Below the pieces are notes generated by a model that saw only the letters and a list, made by a program, of their open reading frames with translations, made no database searches and had not been told where the DNA came from. This document shows positions 16,055 through 23,842 of a stretch of 40,237 bases of DNA, piece by piece. Both the position numbers and the translations under genes were made by a program. Source of the stretch: Verrucomicrobiaceae bacterium (GTDB lineage: Bacteria; Verrucomicrobiota; Verrucomicrobiia; Verrucomicrobiales; V1-33). The DNA is taken from contig JAIXVE010000285.1 of assembly GCA_027483175.1 (NCBI GenBank), forward strand, positions 1 through 40,237, given 5' to 3'. Position 1 is the stretch's first letter. Every line of letters starts with the position of its first letter.

Positions 16055-17332
16055 ATGATACCGTTGCTGACACCGCCGTGGCTGAAGAAGTACCGCGACC
16101 TTGGGAAGGGCGTGGAGAAGTTTGTGGCGTATCAGAGGGATCTGATGCCTGAGGATCGGCTGCGTGAGGTGAAGGAGATGCAGAGTGCGTTCGGGGCGGC
16201 GCTGAAGGCGCGGGACCGTGCGGCGCTGGGCGAGCTGGAGCCGAAGCTGGTGAAGTGCTGTGAGACGGCGGTGCCTGGGTATCAGTCGTCGCCGTTGAGG
16301 GAGAATCTGGAGGTGATCATTGTGGCGGTGATTGTGGCGCTGGGGATTCGGGCGTATTATCTGCAGCCGTTCAAGATCCCGACGGCGTCGATGCAGCCGA
16401 CGCTGAACGGGATAACGGCGCAGCGTGTGGAGGATGAGAAGGCGGTGCCGAATGTGGCGGTGAAGGGGTGGGAGTATGTGTGGCGTGGGAGGAACTATGT
16501 GGACAAGAAGATTCCTGCGGAGTGGGGCGAGGCGGAGTTTCTGGGGTACCGGCAGCGATCGAAGGCGAATTTCTTCACGTTTACGGATCTGTATTTCGAC
16601 AAGGGTCAGATCACGGTGTATGCGCCGGCGCGGCAGTTGCTAGGGGAGTTGTGCATGGATGCGACGGTGCGTGCGCAGAGTGTGAACATCCGGGCGGATG
16701 ACAGTCCGGGGAGTCAGATGGAGACCCTCCGTGGCGGGTTTGATGCGACGGGGCGGCCGCGGCGGGTGCGGTTCAAGGGAGGGGATGTGTTTGCGCGGGG
16801 GTATGTGGATTCCGGGGACCAGCTGCTGGTGGACAAGATGTCCTATCATTTTCGGAAGCCGAGTCGCGGGGAGGTTTTTGTGTTCAGCACGGCGGGGATT
16901 ACGGGGATCGTGCCGCCGCCGGGGACGAAGTCGCAGCATTACATCAAGCGGCTGGTGGGGGTGCCAGGGGACCGGTTGCAGGTGCGGCCGCCGGAGTTGC
17001 TGGTGAATGGAGCGCCTGCGGTGGAGCAGGGGATGAAGAATGTGGCGGGGCAGGGGCCGTCGGTGACGGGATTTCCGTATCAGGGGTACCGGACGCCATC
17101 GCCGCCGCAGCCGCCGCTGGTGGAGAACTATGTAGGATTTTTGAGTGTGGAGCAGACGGATGAGGTGACGCTGCCTGCGGAGCCTGGGAAGCGGGGTTAT
17201 ATGGCGATGGGGGATAACAGTCCGAACAGTTTTGACAGTCGGAACTGGGGGCCGGTGCCGGAGCGGAATCTGGTAGGGCCTGCGTTTGTGGTGTACTGGC
17301 CGTTCAAGCCGCACTGGGGGCTGATCCGCTGA
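16055..17332 (+). CDS. lepB: Signal peptidase I with N-terminal extension and internal insertion
   Basis: The enzyme cleaves signal peptides of exported proteins. The 425-residue protein has about 85 extra N-terminal residues, one transmembrane helix (about 88-105), and the catalytic Ser in IPTASMQPTL. A long insertion of about 145 residues comes before GDQLLVDKMSYHF. The catalytic Lys is in HYIKRLVGVPGD and box E is MGDNSPNSFDSRNWGPVP. Both catalytic residues are present, so it should be active. Bacterial enzymes are often 200-325 residues, so the insert is notable. It starts 36 bases after lepA. Confidence 0.94.
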   Translation: MIPLLTPPWLKKYRDLGKGVEKFVAYQRDLMPEDRLREVKEMQSAFGAALKARDRAALGELEPKLVKCCETAVPGYQSSPLRENLEVIIVAVIVALGIRAYYLQPFKIPTASMQPTLNGITAQRVEDEKAVPNVAVKGWEYVWRGRNYVDKKIPAEWGEAEFLGYRQRSKANFFTFTDLYFDKGQITVYAPARQLLGELCMDATVRAQSVNIRADDSPGSQMETLRGGFDATGRPRRVRFKGGDVFARGYVDSGDQLLVDKMSYHFRKPSRGEVFVFSTAGITGIVPPPGTKSQHYIKRLVGVPGDRLQVRPPELLVNGAPAVEQGMKNVAGQGPSVTGFPYQGYRTPSPPQPPLVENYVGFLSVEQTDEVTLPAEPGKRGYMAMGDNSPNSFDSRNWGPVPERNLVGPAFVVYWPFKPHWGLIR

Positions 17333-17350
17333 GGCGGCGGCGTCGTGCGG

Positions 17351-18361
17351 ATGAATGATCCGGCATGGCAGGAGTGGGTGTGGCTGGCTGGGGCGCTGGT
17401 CTGCTGGCTGGTGATGCTGGTGGTGAATCCGTGGCGTGGGTTGGTGGGGGAGAGTTTCCGGGTGGTGGGTCGTGAGCCGTGGCTGGTGGTGGTGGCGGCG
17501 GTGATTGGGGTTGGGGATGAGTTGATGGGTGTGGGGATGGGAGTGGTGGGTGGATGGGACGGGGTTTTCGGCGGGGCGGTGGAGACGGCGTGTCATGCGT
17601 TGACGTGGGTGGTGAGCGGGAAGCTGGCGGGGGTTTTGTTATTAGGAATGTGGGTGGTGGGATGGCCGGGGGTGAGGGCGGGGATGGGTGCGCTGGTGCC
17701 TGAGGGGCGTGAGGGATTGTGGATGGGGATGATGGTGGTGGGGGTGGTGGCGATGATGGGTGGGTTGTGGTGGCAGGATGGAGGTGGCTGGGTGGGGATG
17801 GGGTTAGGGGTATTGAGTGCGCCGTGGCAGGGATTGGCGCTGGTGGTGGTGGCGGAGCGGTGGCGGGCGGAGTTTGTGGCGATGGTGCCTGTGGGTGGAT
17901 CGGCTGGGTGGCAGCCTGCGGTGGTGGGGGCGGGGCGTGACCGGGTGGCGTGGGTGATGGCGGCCGGGGTGGTGGTGGCGGAGGCGGTGCTGCCGTTGTG
18001 GTGGCTGGCTGGGGTGTGGGGATTGGCGGCGCTGGTGATGATGGTGCGGCGGTGGCCGGAGTTGCGGGCGTGTGGAGGCGGGGCGCTAGCGGGTCATCTG
18101 CTGGTGGTGGCGGGATCTGCGGTGATGCTGGAAGCGGTGGCGGCGATGGTGGGAGCGCGGGTGGAGGGTGAGGGTGGTGCGGTGGGGCGGAGTGTGGGGG
18201 TGGTGGCGGCGGTGGGGCGAGCGGTGCTGGCGACGGTGATGTTTGGAGCGTTGGTGATGGGGAAGCCGCGGGTGCGGCTGGGTGGGCGAAGGGGCGGGGT
18301 GGGGAGAGTGAAGGGGTTGGTTGGGGCTGGTCGGGGGAAACCGCGTGGGCGGAGGGAATAG
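17351..18361 (+). CDS. Polytopic membrane protein, unknown
   Basis: The start is probably ATG 17351 (a GTG at 17345 is an alternative), giving 336 residues. About eight hydrophobic segments rich in Val, Gly, Ala and Trp are visible, ending in a basic Gly/Arg tail. A helix pair near VVAAVIGVGDELMGVGMGVV and PWQGLALVVVAERWRAEFVA vaguely recalls intramembrane CPBP-type proteases, but the E-E and H motifs are not convincing, so I do not assign it. Codon use is extreme: almost all third positions are G. It follows lepB by 18 bases and is probably co-transcribed. Confidence 0.68.
   Translation: MNDPAWQEWVWLAGALVCWLVMLVVNPWRGLVGESFRVVGREPWLVVVAAVIGVGDELMGVGMGVVGGWDGVFGGAVETACHALTWVVSGKLAGVLLLGMWVVGWPGVRAGMGALVPEGREGLWMGMMVVGVVAMMGGLWWQDGGGWVGMGLGVLSAPWQGLALVVVAERWRAEFVAMVPVGGSAGWQPAVVGAGRDRVAWVMAAGVVVAEAVLPLWWLAGVWGLAALVMMVRRWPELRACGGGALAGHLLVVAGSAVMLEAVAAMVGARVEGEGGAVGRSVGVVAAVGRAVLATVMFGALVMGKPRVRLGGRRGGVGRVKGLVGAGRGKPRGRRE
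18280..18304 (+). other. Potential G-quadruplex-forming run
   Basis: Five runs of three or four G separated by loops of one to four bases lie near the 3' end of the preceding coding sequence, on the coding strand. The pattern satisfies the usual G3+N1-7 rule; whether it folds in mRNA or DNA is not shown by sequence. Confidence 0.5.
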
Positions 18362-18415
18362 GGGTGGATTGATTCTGTGCTTGCCGTGGGGGAGAGACGT
18401 CGGTGAAGCTGTGGG

Positions 18416-20116
18416 ATGTCGGGATCAGGAACACAGGATGAGGGGGAGTTGCGGATAGTGCATCAGGTGCTGCCGGGGAGGCCGCTGATGGACGAGGCGG
18501 CGTCGATGCAGATGGGGCCGGTGACGAGGAAGATCCGGCGGGCGGAGAGTGCGTTGCAGCAGCGGGTGGAGTTTGAGGCGCTGGTGTCGCGGATCTCGAG
18601 TCAGTTTGTGCGGCTGAGGAGCGAGGATCTGGATGATGGGATTGCGGATGCGCTGCGGCAGATGGGGGAGTTCATCGGGGTGGACAACTGTCATGTGTGC
18701 CGGGTGCACAGTGGGGGGCGGCTGATGGATCACACGCACCGGTGGTCATCGGACGGGCGGGATCCGGGCTGGCTGGGGATGCGGAATGTGGTGATTGATC
18801 ATCATGTTCCGTGGGCGGCGATGCGGTTGAGGCGGCTGGACGGGATTGCGGTGTATTCGGTGGATACGTTAGGGCCCGAGGCGGCGGTGGATCAGGCGAC
18901 GTTCCGGCGGCAGGGGATCAAGTCGGTGATTTTTGTACCGATGGCGGTGGGTGGGGAGCTGGTGGGGTTTATCGGGTTGGATTCGGTGCGGATGGAGATG
19001 CAGTGGACGGAGGATGCGATCTCGCTGCTGAAGATTGTGGCGGCGATTATTGCGGATGGGTTGGAGCGGCGGCGGACGGAGGATGCGTTGAGGCGGGAGA
19101 ATGCGTTCAACCATGCGCTGCTGAATGGGGCTGGGGCGGTGATCATTGTGCTGGATGCGGAGGGGAGGATTGTGCGGTTCAATCCTGCGGCGGAGGCGGT
19201 GACGGGGCTGACGGCAGGGGAGGCGGCGGGGCATTGTCCGTGGGAATTGTTTGTGCCGCGGGACGAGCAGATGCTGGAGCGGCGGATTTTCCGGCGGCTG
19301 GCGGCGGGGGCACCGCCGAGTGCGCATGAGGGGGCGATTGTGACGCGGGGTGGGGAGCGGCGGGTGATTTCGTGGTCGACGACGTCGATGGCTGGGGCGG
19401 CAGGGGAGGTGGCGTATGTGATTCTGAGCGGGATTGATGTGACGGAGACGAAGCGCTTGGAGGCGGATGTGCTGAATGTGGCGGAGGGTGAGCAGAGCCG
19501 GTTCGGGCATGACCTGCATGATGGGCTGGGGCAGCATCTGACGGGGATTGAGTTCATGAGTCACGTGCTGCAGCAGCGGCTGGCGGAGCGGGCGGCTCCG
19601 GAGGCGGAGGACATGGAGGAGATCACGCGATTGATTCGTGAGGCGATCGGGCACACGCGGGATCTGGCGCGAGGGTTGTCGCCGGTGCTGCTGCAGAGCA
19701 AAGGGCTGGCGGTGGCGCTGCAGGATCTGGCGGAGAGCACGACGCGGCACATGAGGGGGGTGCGGTGTCGGTGTGAGACGGGGGTACCGGAGCCGGTGCC
19801 ACCGGACGATGCGGCGATTCACCTGTATCGGATTGCGCAGGAGGCGGTGGCGAATGCGGTGAAGCACGGGCGTGCGACGGAGATAGTGATTGTGCTGCGG
19901 CTGATGGGGGACCGGCTGATGCTGGCGGTGGAGGACAATGGCCGTGGGTTTCAGGAGGGAGCGGGAGCGGGAACGGGGATGGGGTTGCGGGTGATGCACT
20001 ATCGGGCGGGGATTATCGGGGGCAGCCTTGAGATTGTGCGCGGGCCGGGGAGTGGGGTGACGGTGACGTGCACGGTGGGAGCGTTGCCGCGTGGGCCGGG
20101 TTCCCTGACGGAGTGA
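18416..20116 (+). CDS. NarL/DegS-type sensor histidine kinase with GAF and PAS domains
   Basis: The 566-residue soluble kinase has no transmembrane helix or signal peptide. The order is an N-terminal helix, a GAF domain (about 50-215, SVIFVPMAVGGELVGFIGLD), and a PAS domain (about 228-350, IVRFNPAAEAVTGLTAGEA and a VTETKRLE end). A HisKA_3 dimerisation domain follows, with the phosphoacceptor in GHDLHDGLGQHL (H368), then a HATPase (EAVANAVKHG, VEDNGRGF, GMGLRVMHYRA). It should phosphorylate the response regulator 139 bases downstream. The signal is unknown: a cytosolic ligand or redox state sensed by GAF or PAS is inference. Confidence 0.93.
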   Translation: MSGSGTQDEGELRIVHQVLPGRPLMDEAASMQMGPVTRKIRRAESALQQRVEFEALVSRISSQFVRLRSEDLDDGIADALRQMGEFIGVDNCHVCRVHSGGRLMDHTHRWSSDGRDPGWLGMRNVVIDHHVPWAAMRLRRLDGIAVYSVDTLGPEAAVDQATFRRQGIKSVIFVPMAVGGELVGFIGLDSVRMEMQWTEDAISLLKIVAAIIADGLERRRTEDALRRENAFNHALLNGAGAVIIVLDAEGRIVRFNPAAEAVTGLTAGEAAGHCPWELFVPRDEQMLERRIFRRLAAGAPPSAHEGAIVTRGGERRVISWSTTSMAGAAGEVAYVILSGIDVTETKRLEADVLNVAEGEQSRFGHDLHDGLGQHLTGIEFMSHVLQQRLAERAAPEAEDMEEITRLIREAIGHTRDLARGLSPVLLQSKGLAVALQDLAESTTRHMRGVRCRCETGVPEPVPPDDAAIHLYRIAQEAVANAVKHGRATEIVIVLRLMGDRLMLAVEDNGRGFQEGAGAGTGMGLRVMHYRAGIIGGSLEIVRGPGSGVTVTCTVGALPRGPGSLTE

Positions 20117-20129
20117 GGTGGGGTTTAGA

Positions 20130-20190
20130 GGATGGGGGGTGGTGCATCCCCCTATTTTTCGGGTGGGGAAACTCCAGGATGGTTGCATCC
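20130..20190 (+). promoter_or_regulatory. Two inverted-repeat GGATG...CATCC sites upstream of the response regulator
   Basis: GGATG and CATCC arms occur at 20130-20134/20145-20149 (10-base gap) and again at 20177-20181/20186-20190 (4-base gap), 42 bases apart from CATCC to CATCC. The second site is a perfect short palindrome and overlaps a candidate -35. They may be operator sites for autoregulation by the NarL-type regulator, but this is inference. Confidence 0.35.
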
Positions 20191-20211
20191 CAGGGATGAT
20201 TCCGGTATGTT
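20184..20211 (+). promoter_or_regulatory. Candidate sigma70-type promoter for the response regulator
   Basis: TTGCAT at 20184-20189 and TATGTT at 20206-20211 are separated by 16 bases and lie 45 bases before the ATG at 20256. The -35 overlaps the second GGATG/CATCC palindrome, a position suited to repression. Confidence 0.4.
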
Positions 20212-20255
20212 TACGGAAAATAACTCTTGCCCTGGAACGCTGCAGACCCTCCGCC

Positions 20256-20915
20256 ATGACGAAAAAACGAGTCTATCTGGTCGATGATCATCCGATCATG
20301 CGGCAGGGTCTCGGGCAGTTGATCAATCATGAGCCCGACATGGAGGTGGTGGGGGAGGCGAGTGATGCGGCGAGCGGTTTGACTGGGGTGATTGAGTCGC
20401 GGCCGGACCTGGTGATTATTGATATATCGCTGCCTGGGAAGAACGGGCTGGAGCTGATCAAGGACATCCGGTCGCATTTGAAGAGTGCGGCGCTGCTGGT
20501 GCACTCGATGCATGACGAGGGGTTGTATGTGGAGCGGGTGCTGCGTGCGGGGGCGCAGGGGTACATCATGAAGCAGGAGGGGGCGCGGCGGGTGCTGGAT
20601 GCGGTGAGGAAGGTGCTGAACGGGGATATTTATGTGAGTCCGGCGATGTCCGGGAAGATTCTGGAGATTTTTTCGGGACGGCGGCCGACGACGCAGGATC
20701 CCGTGGAGGCGCTGAGTGACCGGCAGTTTGAGATTTTCCAGATGATCGGGCAGGGGAAGGGGACGCGGGCGATTGCGGGGGATCTGAAGGTGAGTGTGAA
20801 GACGGTGGATGCGCACCGTGCGAACATTAAGGACAAGCTGCATCTGAAGTCGGGGACGGAGCTGGTGAGGTATGCGGTGCGGTGGGTGGAGAATCAGAAT
20901 CAGAAGCCGCAGTGA
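20256..20915 (+). CDS. NarL/LuxR-family response regulator
   Basis: The start is ATG 20256, giving 219 residues that begin with the receiver (KKRVYLVDDHPIMRQGL). The phosphoacceptor is D56 in DLVIIDISLPGKNG; later residues include the Ser in VHSMHD and the Lys in GYIMKQEG. The LuxR-type helix-turn-helix spans about 150-212 (LSDRQFEIFQMIGQGKGTRAIAGDLKVSVKTVDAHRANIKDKL). It forms a two-component pair with the kinase directly upstream. Its own promoter and palindromes in the 139-base gap suggest independent control, perhaps autoregulation. Confidence 0.95.
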   Translation: MTKKRVYLVDDHPIMRQGLGQLINHEPDMEVVGEASDAASGLTGVIESRPDLVIIDISLPGKNGLELIKDIRSHLKSAALLVHSMHDEGLYVERVLRAGAQGYIMKQEGARRVLDAVRKVLNGDIYVSPAMSGKILEIFSGRRPTTQDPVEALSDRQFEIFQMIGQGKGTRAIAGDLKVSVKTVDAHRANIKDKLHLKSGTELVRYAVRWVENQNQKPQ

Positions 20916-20975
20916 GTGGGGAGGGTGTCAAGAGTGGGGTGGGAATTTTAGTTGGGGTGGGAAGCGGCGCGGCAT

Positions 20976-21003
20976 TTGCATCGGGCGGCTGATGCGGTTA
21001 AGC
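20976..21003 (+). promoter_or_regulatory. Candidate promoter for tex
   Basis: TTGCAT at 20976-20981 is followed after 16 bases by TTAAGC (20998-21003). The arrangement resembles the element before the tRNA-Gln gene (TTGCATCGG, then TTAAG). It lies about 40 bases before the tex ATG. Confidence 0.35.
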
Positions 21004-21040
21004 GCGGGGCTTTCCAAATCAAAACCGACCAGTCCCCCTG

Positions 21041-23377
21041 ATGAACGAGACCGCTGTCTTCACGAAAGTTGCCGCCGAACTGCAGATCAAGCCTGGCCAG
21101 GTGGCGGCCACGGCGGAGTTGTTAGCGGGTGGGGGGACGGTGCCGTTCATTGCGCGGTACCGGAAGGAAGTGACGGGGATGCTGGACGAGGTGCAGATCA
21201 CGAATGTGCGGGATCGATTGCTGCAGCTGGCGGAGCTGGACCAGCGGAGGGGGGCGATTGTGAAGAGTCTGGAGGAGAGGAATCTGATGACGGATGCGCT
21301 GCGGGTGCAGATTGGGAAGGCGGAGACGATGGCGCGGCTGGAGGATATTTTTGCGCCGTTCCGGCCGAAGCGGCGGACGCGGGCGACGATTGCGAAGGAG
21401 AAGGGTTTGGAGCCGCTGGCGGAGTGGCTGCTGGCGGCGCAGGTGCAGAGCGGGGTGGATCTGGGTGGTGAGGCGGCGAAGTATGTGAAGGTGGATGTGG
21501 AGGATGATCTGAAGGTGAAGACGGCGGAGGAGGCGCTGGCGGGGGCGCGGGATATTCTAGCGGAGCGGATCAGTGAGGATGCGGGGGTGCGTGCGGCGGT
21601 GCGGAAGATTTATGAGGAAGAGGCGACGGTGACGAGCAAAGTGCTGATGGGGAAGGAGGCGGATACGGAGGCGGCGAAGTACCGGGATTATTTCGAGTGG
21701 AGCGAGCCTGTGACGAAGGTGCCGAGTCACCGACTGCTGGCGATGCGGCGCGGTGAGAAGGAGGGGTATCTGATGCTGCGGGTGACGGTGCCTGAGGACC
21801 GGGCGCTGGATTCGGTGAAGCGGCTGGCGGTGCAGGGTCGGGGGCCTGCGGCGGACCAGGTGGGGCTGGCGGCGGCTGACGGGTGCAAGCGGCTATTGTT
21901 TCCGGCGATGGAGACGGAGTCGCGGCTGTCGTCGAAGAAGCGAGCGGATGCGGAAGCGATCAAGGTGTTTGCGGAGAACATCCGGGAGCTGCTGCTGGCG
22001 GCTCCGTTAGGGCAGAAGCGATTGCTGGCGATTGATCCGGGGTTCCGGACTGGGTGCAAGACGGTGGTGCTGGATGCGCAGGGGAAGCTGCTGCATCATG
22101 ATGTGATTTATCCGACGGCGGGGAGTCAGGCGCAGGTGGTGGAGGCGGCGCGGACGGTGCTGACGCTGGTGGAGCGGCACGGGATTGAGGCGATTGCGAT
22201 CGGGAACGGGACGGCGGGGAGGGAGACGGAGGCGTTCATCCGGAAGCTGAAGCTGCCGGCGGCGATCACGGTGGTGGTGGTGAACGAGAGCGGGGCGTCG
22301 ATTTATTCTGCGAGTGATGTGGCGCGGGAGGAGTTTCCGAATGAGGACGTGACGGTGAGGGGAGCGGTATCGATCGGGCGGCGGCTGATGGATCCGCTGG
22401 CTGAGCTGGTGAAGATTGATCCGAAGAGCATCGGGGTGGGGCAGTATCAGCATGATGTGGAGCAGCATGCGCTGAAGCATTCGCTGGACGACTGTGTGAT
22501 GAGCTGTGTGAACGGGGTGGGGGTGGAGGTGAATACGGCGAGCAAGCAGCTGCTGAGTTATGTGGCTGGGTTGAACAGCAGCATTGCGGAGAACATTGTG
22601 GCGTACCGTAATGAGCACGGGCCGTTCCGGACGCGGAGCGAGCTGAAGAAGGTGCCGCGGTTAGGGGAGAAGGCGTTTGAGCAGGCGGCGGGGTTTCTGC
22701 GGATTCGGGATGCGGCGCATCCGCTGGATGCGTCGGCGGTGCACCCGGAGCGGTATGCGCTGGTGGAGAAGATAGCGGCGGAGGCTGGTTGCACGGTGGC
22801 GGAGCTGATCCGTGATGAAGCGCGGCGGAAGGCGATTGATCTGAAGCGATATGTGAGTGCGGAGGTGGGATTGCCGACCTTGCAGGACATCATGACGGAG
22901 CTGTCGCGGCCGGGGCGGGATCCGCGGAAGCAGTTCGAGGCGTTTTCGTTTGTGGAGGGTGTGGAGAAGCCGTCGGATCTGACGGTGGGGATGAAGCTGC
23001 CGGGGATTGTGACGAACGTGACGGCGTTCGGGGCGTTCGTGGACATCGGGGTGCACCAGGACGGGCTGGTGCATGTGAGCCAGCTGGCGGATCATTTCAT
23101 CAAGGATCCTAACGAGGTGGTGAAGGTGGCGCAGCAGGTGCAGGTGACGGTGACGGAAGTGGATCTGGTGCGGAACCGGATTGCGCTGTCGATGAAGACG
23201 AAGCCGGATTTTGAGAAGAAGGACCGGAAGCCCGGGGTGGGGGCGGCTGCGACGGGAGGGGGAGGGCCGCGGGGTGGTGGTGAGCGCGGGGGTGGCCGGC
23301 CGGTGCAGGGCGGGGGGATGGGGAATCCGTTTGGGGGCGACTGGTTCAACAATGCGGCGCAGAAGGGGAAGCGCTGA
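21041..23377 (+). CDS. tex: Tex-family RNA-binding transcription accessory protein
   Basis: The 778-residue protein follows Tex closely: an N-terminal helical region (GGGTVPFIARYRKEVTGMLDEVQI), a YqgF-like RNase H fold (LLAIDPGFRTGCKTVVLD), helix-hairpin-helix repeats (SIAENIVAYRNEHGPFRTRSELKKV), and an S1 domain (about 645-720, GIVTNVTAFGAFVDIGVHQDGLVHVSQL). Tex binds nucleic acid and affects transcription and ribosome-related fitness. After the S1 domain is a Gly/Arg-rich tail of about 45 residues with RGGGE/RGGG repeats, which probably adds RNA affinity. No Shine-Dalgarno is evident. It appears to be transcribed alone. Confidence 0.96.
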   Translation: MNETAVFTKVAAELQIKPGQVAATAELLAGGGTVPFIARYRKEVTGMLDEVQITNVRDRLLQLAELDQRRGAIVKSLEERNLMTDALRVQIGKAETMARLEDIFAPFRPKRRTRATIAKEKGLEPLAEWLLAAQVQSGVDLGGEAAKYVKVDVEDDLKVKTAEEALAGARDILAERISEDAGVRAAVRKIYEEEATVTSKVLMGKEADTEAAKYRDYFEWSEPVTKVPSHRLLAMRRGEKEGYLMLRVTVPEDRALDSVKRLAVQGRGPAADQVGLAAADGCKRLLFPAMETESRLSSKKRADAEAIKVFAENIRELLLAAPLGQKRLLAIDPGFRTGCKTVVLDAQGKLLHHDVIYPTAGSQAQVVEAARTVLTLVERHGIEAIAIGNGTAGRETEAFIRKLKLPAAITVVVVNESGASIYSASDVAREEFPNEDVTVRGAVSIGRRLMDPLAELVKIDPKSIGVGQYQHDVEQHALKHSLDDCVMSCVNGVGVEVNTASKQLLSYVAGLNSSIAENIVAYRNEHGPFRTRSELKKVPRLGEKAFEQAAGFLRIRDAAHPLDASAVHPERYALVEKIAAEAGCTVAELIRDEARRKAIDLKRYVSAEVGLPTLQDIMTELSRPGRDPRKQFEAFSFVEGVEKPSDLTVGMKLPGIVTNVTAFGAFVDIGVHQDGLVHVSQLADHFIKDPNEVVKVAQQVQVTVTEVDLVRNRIALSMKTKPDFEKKDRKPGVGAAATGGGGPRGGGERGGGRPVQGGGMGNPFGGDWFNNAAQKGKR

Positions 23378-23427
23378 AGTCCTGGGAGGAGCGGGTGCGA
23401 GGGGTCGAAAAAAGTCGCAGCGGCCAC

Positions 23428-23455
23428 TTGCATCGGCGGTGCTCCCGTTTAAGAG
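23428..23455 (+). promoter_or_regulatory. Candidate promoter for tRNA-Gln
   Basis: TTGCAT at 23428-23433 and TAAGAG at 23450-23455 are spaced by 16 bases and end 26 bases before the tRNA. The -35 and the following CGG triplets match those of the tex element. Confidence 0.35.
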
Positions 23456-23481
23456 AACTCTCCTCCGGTTCGCCGGGTCGT

Positions 23482-23555
23482 TGCCCCGTGGTGTAATGGT
23501 AACACATCTGATTTTGGTTCAGTTATTCAAGGTTCGAATCCTTGCGGGGTAGCCA
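23482..23555 (+). tRNA. tRNA-Gln (anticodon TTG)
   Basis: The full cloverleaf folds: a 7-bp acceptor stem (TGCCCCG with CGGGGTA, one G-T pair), a 3-bp D stem, anticodon loop TTTTGGT with TTG at 23514-23516, and a T arm CAAGG/CCTTG around TTCGAAT. Discriminator G and an encoded CCA end the gene. The top pair of the anticodon stem is T-T, leaving four pairs. It reads CAA and, by wobble, CAG codons. Confidence 0.95.
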
Positions 23556-23663
23556 CTTAAAATGTCGGGGAGCGGTATGTGGGGTGTCTGCGGTTGGTTG
23601 CGATGGGAGGGAGTGATTTTTTGAAGACCGCACCGATGCCTTGTCGGCGAACATTTAGCCCGT

Positions 23664-23820
23664 ATGCCACCGACACCGGATGCCCGCGAATTTTTTGCGA
23701 AGAAGCTGATGGGTGTATGGGCTGGACGAGCTGGCGTGGGTGAAGCGGAAGCTGTCGCGCCGGGGGGTGAAGGCGGGCGGCGCGGTGGTGCTGACAAATC
23801 GGGTGCCCTATTTCCGATGA
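23664..23820 (+). pseudogene. Possible frameshifted or very small gene after the tRNA
   Basis: A start at ATG 23664 gives MPPTPDAREFFAKKLMGV. A shift of one base near 23713 would then continue as YGLDELAWVKRKLSRRG and end at TGA 23818. The second part has the strong G/C-ending codon use of real genes here. Read this way it would be a protein of about 51 residues. Alternatively only the 35-codon frame from GTG 23713 is used. No family is recognised. The rest of the 287-base gap between the tRNA and the next gene shows nothing else. Confidence 0.25.
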
Positions 23821-23842
23821 AGAGAGGAGGTTGGCGGCGGGA

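Noticed and set aside
17304-18434. Pro/Ser-rich - strand open frame (376 codons)
   Set aside because: Composition is the complement of G-rich coding; the + strand frame has transmembrane helices and matches local codon use.
23482-23842. tRNA-Gln as an integration site
   Set aside because: No repeat of the tRNA 3' end, integrase or foreign gene was found downstream.
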